Assembly (NCBI RefSeq): GCF_003711515.1
Contig: NW_021167085.1
Location: 1,590,575 to 1,654,574 of the forward strand
Reading direction: 5' to 3'
Origin: Sodiomyces alkalinus F11
Taxonomy: Eukaryota; Ascomycota; Sordariomycetes; Glomerellales; Plectosphaerellaceae
Length of the DNA stretch: 64,000 nucleotides
Within the stretch, counting starts at the first letter, position 1. The number at the start of each line of letters is the position of its first letter. A program made the position numbers and the translations under genes. Positions 11,762 through 23,429 of the stretch are shown here, piece by piece. The notes under the pieces are model-generated. The model saw nothing but the letters and a program-made list of their open reading frames with translations. It was not told the origin of the DNA and did no database searches.

Positions 11762-12778
11762 GCCGCCTGCACAACGAGCCCGAGCAAGGTTGATCGAGTG
11801 TTATGGTTCGCGGCACTGTCGACAACACCTAACGTAAAAAAATGGGGTGGGCAAACAGAAAGGGGGGAGTCTTGGTTTCTGGCTGTTTGGAGTACTCTTC
11901 ATATTACTGTTATTGCATTTCCCCCTCCCTGTCTTTGTCTGGGATTGGCTTCTCTCGGGTCGATACTGCGTTCTCCTCCGGCCGGAGTGAAATCCTATCC
12001 GTGATCTATGCCCTCCTATTACAAGTGGCGAAACTGAAGATTATTCCCAGTTGTTAGTTAAGCCCTCTCGTCCGCTGCCGTATGTGATCTGCGTAGCATA
12101 CAACAACCCGCCCCTGTGAGTTCTCGAACATCATCCTCGATCCTGTGTCGTTCTGTAAGTCAGGAGAGCCAGGGGGCTTTGAGGGCAATCGGCCACACAT
12201 TGGCGACTGTGGAAGCCAGTGAAGGATGTCGTTCGAATCCAACATGAATGGTTTTAGATCGTCAATACCGAGCACGGAGAACGAAGACAATCTACGTAGC
12301 AGAACCGGAATTGCCAAAGGATACCAGACCCGCTCCTTACCCTGAACTCCGTCGAGAAGATATACGCTTCCATGGATCATCTTGTCGGTCAACACGAGTA
12401 GGTTAGCTTGTCTAAGGTGTATTAAGGTTGAAGAGGAGACACACGACTTTCAGTCAGTCCCGGACCTTTCTATATCATGCCCCGTGTGGATGCGTTGTGA
12501 ATTGCAATTCCACAATCCGACAAAAGGCACGTTGTGGTGGCCAGGTAAATCAGGTAGGGTGGGAAGTGGCAACATTTACGCCACAGGGCAAGGAGAAAAG
12601 CTACCTACCAGACAAGATCGACACAGGGGTCGTGCCACGTGCTCCCTACAGCGCTAAAGGGGGCTGCACCGCCCGTAACGGGGTGTATGAAAACCGTTGG
12701 CCAACACTGATGGCATACCTCCTAATTTTCCCTGATGGTGACTAACGCGTAAGCAGATCCTTAAGTAGAGAGTCGCCA

Positions 12779-12802
12779 AAAAAAAAAAAAAAAAGGGGGG
12801 GG
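12779..12802. repeat. A-tract followed by G-tract
   Basis: About sixteen A's run directly into eight G's. This is a likely length-variable and assembly-sensitive site. Confidence 0.85.
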
Positions 12803-15800
12803 GAAGGCCAGGGGTCCCAGAGAGGGCGAAAGGCCGGCGCAACACGTTCGAAAGCAGAGAATTGGGAATCGCACAACGGGCACGGATGAGCGTTGCTTCG
12901 ATGGGGTATACTGTAGAATGACCCTGACCCGAGAGTTTGGTGCTCACATTTTCGTAGTCGCCTGATCTTCGTACGTTTCAAGCGAACATGATGGGCTGGG
13001 CCTAAAACGCGTCTCCCGGCCCACTGTCGCTACTCTTTGAGCGATGATAGCTCGGCGCCACCGGACGCACGGGGCTCAGCTAAGAGTTAGCCATCGAAGG
13101 GAAGGGCTGGCGCCTCACCCGTTTGGCTTGCCCCGTTGTGACGAATCTTTTAGGCACTAGCACTCCCTAAAAGCTGTTAATGATGCATGCATAACCACGG
13201 GAGGTCCTAGCAAGATTGCCAGCGAGGTGGTTGGTGGTGGTGGGGATGAAGACCGGCGTTATGGCGACAACGGCGACCAGTGTTGGGTCGTGTGGTCGCA
13301 CAGCAGTTACAAACAATAATACGCGCGGGGCTAATGGAGCAGCAAATCAAACTGAACTGCCATGGTGAATTGCTTTGATAATTGTTTTCAACAGAATGTT
13401 CGATTCCAGCAAAGAGTTGAGAGACAAAGCCAGAAGAAGAAGAAGAAGAAGACGAGAAGGTGTTTGCTGCCAGGTACAGAAAGGTCCATTGTCAGGTTGA
13501 TGCGACGACAGACCTGGAGCAATACGGAGCATTCCCCAACCCCCCCGGGGCTCAGCCCCTCTCTTGTTTTCCTCGTTTTGTTTTCCCTTCCCTCAGGTCC
13601 CAAGAACACCGCCCAGGCGCCCCTCCTTACATCCCTGAATATTAGACATGGAATATTTAGGTCCCGAATATCGGGCTGCGAGATGATTAGTTAGTTCGTG
13701 CACATCGACTCATTGTATGTATCCGGACTCCGTAATAACTAAACCGGATCGTGTGGCATCGAGCTCAGTTGCAACTGTGCAATACTAACCGTATAGTAGC
13801 GAGGTGCTAACGGAAACGTCGAGTACGTAGTTCTTCAGGGTAGGTACAGAATCGACGTGTGATGCTGGTTCAACCGCCGATTGGCTGACTTTTACTCCGT
13901 AGGCGGGCTCCGACAGGACCTCCCTAGAGCTCACCTGCTTGTCTGTGCTACGAAAGATTATAGTCTGTCTTACTTCGCACCGACCATACTTCACTCGTCG
14001 CTCCCCCAACTCGAACTCCATGACCATCTTGTCTTATCAGACTCTTCGTCCTCTGTAATGTTGTGTGCTACCTTTAGATAGCTGTCTAGCTCCCTATATT
14101 CCGCTTTCGGGCTCGGTTTGAAGGTCTTCCTCCGATGACGGCTTTGGCAAGTCTTCGGATGCACCATGTCCGATTGGGTGTCTACCCTAGGTATGTACCT
14201 AATATAAGGTACCTTAGGTACATGTTGAGTACGGTACGGAGTACTTCGTACCTTTCCCCACTCGGGCCGCTGGAAGAGGCGTCAATAACTGGTTAGGATA
14301 CTACCCACAGCAACGGCATCTCCCGTGGACCCTTCTCCCTGGGACCAGGCTCCGTGCAGACCTTGCCTGTATGCCAGGTATGTACCTATGTACTTCGTAC
14401 TAGGTTGTACTCCGTAAGGTACCTCAGGGATAGAGCGCCTTACGGGGTGGACAGAGACACTTGTTCCTCGTGGCACAAGCTGTGATGTCTTGCCGGAGAA
14501 CGCGCATCTCGAGTCTGTTCGGCCACACGTGTCCTTTGCAATAGTGTCTCTCTCAGATGGTTTTATACTCCAGTCTCTTGAGACGCGACTGGACTGCGGT
14601 ACATAGTAATGCTCGTGGAGACAGAGGCCTTGGGGTACATACATCCTTTGATGTACGTTGTACCGCGTAGACCGGTAGGCATATGTACCTCTGCGCAACC
14701 TTCACCTATCAGCACTACGAGTACAAGGGGCATCAATCATGGGTCGAGTTGGCTCGGTTAGCCCCGTACCCCTGTCGTCTTTCTCTTTCCGGAGGGCGTT
14801 TACACCCCCGGCCCGCGGGTCGTCATTATGTGCGAGCTACCATGACGGTGACCTCGTAGTAGGTTAATAATTAGCACTCGGTTGGCTTGGTCCACCGCAT
14901 CGACCCCGGCGTCGCACGACACCGCTACTCCATTGCATGTAGTGCAGCAGTAGTCGCTCACTTGGCGTTCCTCCGCGACGGTCGTCTTCCACCCCCAGGG
15001 AGTACACCGAGCGCCTGACCATCCAAAGCCTACGACTTCTTTCTCCCTCGCCTTTCGTACAACGCCAACTCACAGAACTGGTCGTCACGGGTTCCATATA
15101 CAAGAGTCAGGGAACACACCGGCGTCGAGGTGGTAATCCGTTACGGCGCACAAGACTCGAGTCCACTTAAGTCGCCCTGTATCCGCTGTACCCTAGGTCT
15201 ACATACATATTCGGATGAGATCGAAACCCAAGCCTTGGTAACAGGAACAGCTATTATAAGCCTCTGACGGGGCGCCACTTCCATGTTTGATGCCGGATCG
15301 TGGGGACCTGTACCGTTGTGATCTACAACGTACGTAGTGTACTGGGTAGGGGACTGGTCTTTGCTTTGCTTGAATCCCGGAATATGGGCTTGGGTGGCGT
15401 GAGCTTGAGCGTCTCCAATCGAAACGGCCGTCAACAGCATGGACTAGCGAGGTACGGAGTACATGCAGTTGGGTCTTATTCTTGTGGCGGATGGATTCCG
15501 CAGCCTTCGCTCACCTTCATCGAACTGGGTAACACTAGGCGGCGTGCGCACTCGCTTCTCCACCCCTCCTTGTTTTTTCGTCCGATTGACAGGGGCTCCA
15601 CTGATTTCCCAGCATGATCAGCATGCCATCTCTGTGGCTCTGTCTGACCCGGCTCAGTCCCTCGTTGTGTGGCTGGCCTTCCCCCGCCCGCCCGCCTGGT
15701 CAGCGAGGGATCGTGAGGGAAGTCTTCCCGTCCGCGAGTGGCTCAAGCGCCAGCCTTTCCGTGCCGCAAGTGCATCTGTGTGGCTTCAGAGTAGGTAACC

Positions 15801-18800
15801 TTGTTTGAACGCCATGCAGCAATGGCAACCGTGCGTCGGGCTCTTCCCTGGTAGGTACATACGTTGTACCGTTGTAGATGATGGAGGGACATGTCCATGA
15901 CTGACGGGACCATTGATCCGTTGCCAATTCGTCGGCTACTTATCACCAGATATCAGATAAATGCTTGAGGCCAATATGTGGTGTGAGGACAAATTTATCA
16001 GTCAAGGAATTAGTTGGACAACAACCGTTTGCCGGCCCTCGGAAGGTGCCAATACGAACTTGTTACACAGCGGGAAATAGACATCAGGAAGTTCGCGACG
16101 GGCGGGGGAGACCGCTTAGATTCAACGACAGTCCCAGGTTCACGGACACAGAGGTTGAGTTTGTTTATGCCTTGGAGCATTTATACATGGTTCTTTGGGC
16201 CAGATAATGCTTGTCAGCAGACCGACACACTCTCGACATTTCTTAGACAGGCAATCTGCATTATCTCTCTTCCTTTCCTTTCATCCCTTTTCGCGGGTTT
16301 GGTTTTAGTCTCCAATAATATCCGTATATTTATTTATTTTATCTCCTAGTTTAGGGAAGGAAGCGGGCCTCAAGAGTCCGATCCAGACCCCGACCGCTCG
16401 TCAAAAATTCCCGGATGGAGGTAAGAGCTCTGGGTTGCTTTCGCCTTAATCTCTTTTCTGATTAGCTCGTCGCGACTACATACCTTACCTAGGCTTGGAA
16501 AAAATGCCTTGGGCAGAGCCTTAACCAATGACAGCACCCCCAGAACAACTTACTCCGTACAATCTGCAGGCTCTATGGCCCTGGTCCATGTTCGTCGCGA
16601 GGGAGTGGAGTACAACGTACACGCTACGCAGCTGTGATCTGCGCGCACATGGCATTCTGGGCACTCCTGACATCTTACCTGGTATGTGCTTCGTACATTG
16701 ATTATCGTATGGACGTTTTCATCTCGCTCTCACCTCAGAGACACTCAACATTGACAGACGGTTGCAGCCCCATGGAACCCTCTCTTCGAAAGCTAAAAAC
16801 AACCACGGATATTGTTATCCCATCCACGAATATGTACAGATGTTTCAACATTGTTTATGTAGATTTAACATGGGTATCCCGCAAACGGACTGAAGGATTA
16901 TTGTATCGAAACTCAGGGAAGCCCCGTCAAGGCAAATCCCGACAGATATCTCAAGGGAATGACAGATCGCTGTCATTTCACCAATCGTGGGCCGTGTGGA
17001 CAGGGCAATAAGGCTGCACAACCTCTCGATACTCCGTGCCTTGACCAGGGGTCGGCGTGCCGTCCGTCTGGTCTCCCGCAGCCACACGGTCCACATTCTT
17101 TAGCCCGGGAGGGGGAGGAAGGCATGGTCTGTCCAGCTGCTCCAGGCAATGCTATACCCTGTTCAGGTTTTAGCTTCCCCTATCCTCTTTTGGAGTTGAG
17201 GCAGCGACAAACTATTACTCGTCTCATCGGTCAAGCCTGTACAGGTGCGCAGCAGCGTGCTTTTCCTCCCAATGCAGGGGGACGGTCCTGCCACATGGCT
17301 CCGCGCTGATCTGTTGCTTAGGCCATGCATAGTAGGGGCGGAGTTCTTCACAGAGGATGCCTCGTAACAGGGGCTTCCTCTTCATACCTACCTACGACCT
17401 AAGTCGCAGAGAAAGATAGTTTTCGATCTGCTGACACTTTCGGTTGAGATCGCGTCCTGACTAGAAGAAGGAATACATAATACTAGAAGGTGCTCCGTGC
17501 CAACAACCGCCCCCCCGTTCCCTCCCCCCACCCCACACACCATTTTCTGCGCTCGCTTCGCTGGTTATATAGGGGGCAGTTAAAGCGGGGACGGAAAATT
17601 CCGCCTGGATGTAACTGGGATCCGAAGAGAGTACCACCTACGTTGTAAGTTACTTGTCGCCTTCTCTAGGATCGTCCTACGAAGTAATACAACGTACAGG
17701 CTATGGGTCATTCGTCTACCCAGGGCCAATACCTACGTATATAAGGTATGTAGGTACCTTAGGTATGTATGCATGCATGCTGTAAGCATCGCACATACAA
17801 TTTCCTGGCAAGAAATCATCTTTGGGGAGCAATGATTAACAATGTGCATATAGTCGAAAAGTTCACTTTAGGTAAAGCATAGGCATCCGTATATTACCTT
17901 AGACAGCTCTCTCTGAAAATTAAATAGGGGGTAGATTGTATTGGTAGGTACTATGATGCTTGAGGCCTCCACATCCCCATCTGTCGTCAATGTCTCAAAG
18001 ACCGGAAGTACGAAGTAATTAGATACGATACGGAACTAGGTACCTAGTAAGAGGTACGTAATTATCTTATTCCTCGCTTTACCCTTAGGCATTGCTCCAG
18101 TTTTGGTTTTCTTCTTAGATCTGATATGGACCGTCATGATATTTACGAAGGAATACATACATATCTGCAGAGAGCTCCAGCAATCGTACCCCGCCTTATT
18201 CCGTTTCGATACGCTTTGCTCTCCGAGCCGCCTAAAGATAGCAGGGCGGGTACGAGGAGGTGGAGTAGGGAGCAGAGTGACAGTAAGCCACAGGAGAACG
18301 GTGGCCAAGACAGGTAATTTACCTTAGTGCATAAGGTACATACCTACAAGGTACCTCCAGATCTGCAGCGCATCTGAAGGGGGGAGCGAACGGCACGACC
18401 AGGAGGGGTGTACACGTTGTGGTGTGGTGGCGGGGAAACGGGGGTTCCTTTTCTACAGGTAATTTCGATTTACGAACCTATCCTCACATAGAATCGTCTG
18501 GCGTCGTGCCTACCTATTGAACCTACATACTACGGTAACGTAGGTATGTATGTAAACAAGACCCCAGTCGAAATTAGGAGACACGCCGGGGGCCAAGGTT
18601 ACCTAGCACGAGGAAATGTCCGTGCTTTTGGGGTACGGGTGGACTATTGAGATATGACGCTAGCGGGTCAAGGTTAACCCGAGAAAATGTCAACAACACA
18701 GGACACCACTAGGGGGTCGGCAAGGTCAGTATGCGGCTACTCAAAAGTAGAACTTAGTGGGAAACTACCCCCAGATCCGTTTATTTCCAAAGCATCTGGT

Positions 18801-21407
18801 TCGAGCCGCTCGGTAGTAGAGTACCGTGCATTATCAGACGATTGGGGCAGAATAGATACTAGAAGGGGTCGGTCTATGTCTCTGAGTACCTTAGCTGCCC
18901 ACGTTTTACGAAGTTATGCTCGGTATCCATATAGGGTGTTGATTGAGTAAAAAGGGCGCTATCGGAGTTCCTCTTACGTGTACTAGGTACCTTAATACTA
19001 AGCCGAATTTATTAGACCTACCATAGCCTTGGGATGAAAAAGGTTGGCAACACTAAATTAGTAGGCCCCTGTCCCTTTTCTAGGGGGGAGGGGTGTCGAT
19101 ATCCAAACACAGCTTCATTTTCACTTGAGTAATCCTGTAACTGGACTCCGTAATGCTCGTTTATATTCGTAGTCTAGCTCGGCTGCTTTCAGTACATAGT
19201 CCTATAAAGTACTTTATTTTGAAGGATATGTACATCCCTATCTATAAGGTAATTAGCTCCGGAAGGGGGGATATTTTGTTCTTTAATTATCAAATATATA
19301 TACAAAAGTGTAAGTATAAAAAGAGGACGAGAGGACATCTTAGTAAAGGATATACAACGTGTATTAAGGTTCTGACTGAAGTGACTACCTTACCATAATC
19401 AAGGTACCTTATAAAAAAGAAACAATAAAAAGCATCCCAAGGCAATATCTGCAGGTATATCCGAAGAGCATGTTGTCATTCCTCGAAGACGTCGCTAAAA
19501 CTACAACATACTTCGTATACTAGAACTTGCGGACATGGGCATGATGGAGCATGAATGTGCCCACCAACTATTATTCACCCCATCCAGAATTCCCGCACCC
19601 CCTGTCACCCCTGATGGAGATGCCCCGTGCTCTTTGCCCATGGTCCATTCTTCTCCTAGTCATTCTTGCCCCCTGGTCACCCAGCAATTGAATCCGTATC
19701 CACACTCTGCTCGGATCCCAAGTCCACGGATCAAAGAGCGCCGAACTACGAGATCTTCTATGTATTTCGTCCCCTTGATCAAGATGTTCCAAACTCAAAA
19801 TAAGAGGGAGAATACCCCGATTTGTTTCCCCCGAGTCTTCTCGCCTTCGCTTCTGCGTTTTCCATCCACGGGAAATACCGACAAGGGTCCGCATAAGGTA
19901 TCCAGTTACGGAGTACTTCGTAGAAGAAGTGGACAGGTACGAGGAGGTACCTGCACAGGGCAGGTCGCCTATTTACATGTATGAAAAGTACTTCGTATGA
20001 CTTGTTGGTAGTAGGCACAACGTACAGTTGTAGGGTCCGGCGATGGTGCCTCGTTCCTTGAAGCCGAAGCTCTTTGGGAGGCCGGTGCAGGAACGACGAT
20101 GACCGGCACGGAGAACTGGATGTGGATCTGGGACTACGTTGTATGTGGGAGGGTCCTAGGATGGGATTGGGTGAGAAGGTGCTATACCCTTGCTCGCCCT
20201 TCCGGTTATCACATCTTGAATATCCCTACCCCTCTAGCTCGCCAAGTACGTACATACGTGCTGAGTAGACCAGGCTAAGTAGGTACGGAGCAAGGTAAGG
20301 TATTCATTCGTAGGTACATACGACTGCTGTGTTGTCCTCCAAGTCTTGGAAGCGTACGGAGGTAGATGTGCCTATTGCCTACCAGATACCATATTCTCTT
20401 CGGATACAACTTGGGGGTATCGGGGCCTCTGTGTCCCTCTCCCTCCCTCTTTCTCTCTCTCTCTCCGTCTGTCTCTTTTCATTATTCCCATCTCCTCCCG
20501 TATCTTAGAAGTAGAAGGACGAACCGACATCTATACTATGCGAATAGGTATTTTCTCGCCGGTGTCCCTTACGCATCGTCTCATCTCATAGTCCTTTCGA
20601 TATTCGCACGCTGTCTTTCAAGGCAAGTCATCTAGTGGTCTATCTAGGTAGTCGTCCTCTCGTCTCTCAGCCTTCTTCCCCGGGCTAGGGAGATTGCGAG
20701 ATGGTGGTCCATTGTGCATCGCACCCTTCCCGCTCTCCCACCCCCTTCACTGTTTCCCGCCTCCACCTATGTAGGCTAATGCTCGAGGCTACCAGGGTCT
20801 TAGTCTTGGCCGCCGGGTCCCTCCATTCTCCATTCTTTGACGTCTGTGGACTGAGTTCCCCGGAGTATACTTCGTAGAAATACCCAGATAATAACATTGT
20901 CCTGGGCTGGGTACGACTTTCCGTGACCTTCCCACTTCTTGTACATATACACATACATATACCTACACATATGTATACCCAAACAGCTACCTTATCCATC
21001 GTCGGTCTCACTTTCAACTTTGATCCAGCCACAGCGTTTTCTCGCCACCCCTCAAGTCCTTCTTCGTATCGACCATACCTACCTATACACGGGGCTCGCA
21101 CCGGGCACACGAACACCTCTCCTCCCGCTTTAGTACGAAATAGACGCTCAACGCGGTCGCAACATTCGTCTACGAGCTCGCATACCTACGGATACATCGT
21201 ACCGTACGGCATCCATACGGCACAGCCCAGCGCGCATCTGCCTCCCTCGCCGCGACTATTCCTCGTCATCAGTTTGTATTCGTATACTTCCCTTTCGGAT
21301 ATCAAGGTTCACACGAAGGAAGTTTAGGCCTTTGGTAGGCGCCGATTCTTCATTACATCAAAAGTCTTACTTCGAAGAGCTCTCCGTTTCGCCTGGCCCC
21401 AGAGGTT

Positions 21408-21415
21408 TATAAAAG
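21408..21415 (+). promoter_or_regulatory. TATA box candidate of the C2H2 factor
   Basis: TATAAAAG only 18-25 bp before the ATG at 21433. If it is used, transcription would begin at or just past that ATG. This favours the in-frame ATG at 21535 as the true start. Confidence 0.4.
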
Positions 21416-21432
21416 AGGACCTCGGCTGCAAA

Positions 21433-23429
21433 ATGATGTACGGAATCAGAGGCCGCAGAAGTCCACCTCTTCCTCCTTTAGGCATCTCTTTCCACACCGC
21501 AGACACATCCAGCATAAGCAGATATCCTAGATCCATGTACGGCACTTCGCAGGACGACCACCCGGGCAATAGCCCGCCGGTCGCTTACAATCACCATGGC
21601 CCGAGTCTTGTTTCGCCATCATCGGGCACCGATGTTCTCAGTCCAGATGTGTCGGCTTCCATTGGCAATGACAATGGCAATGGCAATAACAATGGCAATG
21701 GCAATGGCAATAACAATGGCAGCGGCTCCCAAAGCACTTTGAACGGCCTTGGCAACCACTACTCCCACAGTTCCTGGGCGAGCCAAGGGAACCATAACAC
21801 TTCTTCGTCCTACACCTTGAACCCTTCTCCTAATTCGCATCCCGTCCATCCCCACCCCCCATATGAGACACGTACCAATCAAACAAGTTCGTACGATCCA
21901 ACGTCCTCCATGTTTTCTCCGGTTAGGCCACTTCAGCATTCACCAACCGGCGCCACCTCAGGCGCGAATGGTAGCGGCAGTGTGAACGGCCATGCTGGAG
22001 GGACTGGGGGAGCTGGCAATGGTGGCGGCAGTGGTGGCGATGGAGGAGGAGGAGGAGCGGCAGCAGCAACAGCAAGAACGACAGCAACACCAGGAGGTGG
22101 TGGCGGCGCCATTGCTTCCCCTTCATACGGCCTTAACCCTCACCCGTTTTCCGGGTTCTTTTCTCATGGAGCTGGTTCCGCGAATATCTCTCCGCAGAAC
22201 CAGGGCCCTTCCGAACCCAGAGGCAGCCTTATTCCAACACAACCTACCACGTCGGGTCAGGGTCATGCAACTATTCCGACGACGTCGACCGCGGTAGGCA
22301 CATATAGCAGACCGCAGTCGACACCGAGTTACTTCCCTCCTGCTTCCGCATCGCAGACGGCGTCTTACCACGCGTCAACGAGCCCTCAGATACACTATTC
22401 TACCTACACCCAGCCACCCCCATCCATCCCTGCTGCGGCGACTTCGGGCTCGCCCAGGGTCCCTCATCCGCTCCCGGGAATACCACAACATATGGCGGCA
22501 ATTCGACAATACCAGACATATTCAATGCAGATGCCCGTTCCGGTCGTGACGAACATCGGTGGTCCAGGCGGCCCTCTGGCGATGATGCAGGGGGTGCATT
22601 TTGCGGGCTTTGGCCACCATCCGGCTGCCCACCATTTTTACGGACACGGCCGTGCGCCCATTCAACCCGATCGGCCTTTCAAATGCGACCAATGCCCGAC
22701 AGCTTTCAATAGGAACCACGACTTGAAGCGTCACAAGAGAATCCACCTGGCCGTAAAACCTTTCCCTTGCGATTATTGCGATAAAAGCTTCTCGCGGAAG
22801 GATGCTCTGAAGGTGCGTGATTCAAAAGTCCTCTGTCCATGGGCCCCAGTCTCTGATTTTGTCCTGATATCGCGTTCATCCTCCACTCTGCGGTGCCGTT
22901 TTGACAGTTCGGGGGCTAACCTTGTCACTACAGCGACACGTGCTTGTGAAGGGCTGCGGCCAAAAAAAGACTCCAGCAGACGGCGATGACCACGGTCGTT
23001 CGCCCAGGAGACCATCATCTGACCACAGTGCTCCAGGAAGCCCAAGTCGACACAGGCGAGAGTCGTGAGTTTCGACCTGACGTACTGCCTGAGGAGGGGG
23101 AAATAGGGGGAAAAAATACCAAACAACAGACTTATACACTGGTAATCATGCCGGAATGGAATCACAGCGACGGCGTATGGGTGGGCTGAAATTCAGACGT
23201 CACACCAAAGGACGAACTGGAACAGGGCATTCATTGGCTTGGGCAGGACAGTGCGGACGAGTTTTGGCGCTGTTATTCACCAACTGCTTCTGGGTACCGG
23301 AGAGCTCTCCTGAGCGTATTTTCATACAGCGGGATCACGGTGGGATTTGGAAACTGGAGTTTCCATTATTATCATTATTCTTTTCTTGTTTCTGCTTCTA
23401 CTTCTGCAAGGCGAAAGGACACGAAATAA
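21433..23429 (+). CDS. C2H2 zinc-finger transcription factor, Swi5/Ace2-like finger pair
   Basis: A DNA-binding nuclear regulator. A long low-complexity N-terminus (Asn-Gly repeat near 21662-21720, then Gly/Ala-, Ser/Pro- and His/Pro-rich) leads to two adjacent fingers: FKCDQCPTAFNRNHDLKRHKRIH and FPCDYCDKSFSRKDALK-RH, the second followed by a lone Cys (LVKGCG). The RNHDL..RHK and RKDAL..H..C pattern recalls the last fingers of yeast Swi5/Ace2. Exon 1 ends at 22812 inside finger 2, and exon 2 starts at 22934. Exon 2 then stops at 23066-23068, but that TGA lies inside a perfect GTGAGT donor at 23064. Using it with the acceptor at 23196 keeps the frame and adds an acidic, aromatic tail (DELEQGIHWLGQDSADEFW) to a TAA at 23427-23429. 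I prefer this three-exon model. Starts at 21433 and 21535 are both possible. Confidence 0.82.

Larger units (their letters stand above)
11762..21432. other. 9.7-kb gene-poor stretch with interspersed short palindromes
   Basis: I see no gene I can support. Open frames up to about 150 codons occur on both strands (for example 14282-14698 minus, 19535-19984 plus) but have no recognisable motif, no plausible splicing and no codon bias. The stretch has A14-G8 at 12779-12802, a GAA run near 13435-13452, and many copies of TACCTTAGGTAC / TACGGAGTACTTCGTAC palindromes (14200-14250, 14385-14430, 17740-17772, 18035-18062, 18325-18357, 18525-18555, 19905-19925, 20270-20325). The last kilobase is probably promoter and leader of the zinc-finger gene. 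Confidence 0.6.

Noticed and set aside
18797..18812. GGTTCGAGCC, like a tRNA B-box
   Set aside because: No A-box at the right distance and no acceptor or T-stem pairing; not a tRNA.
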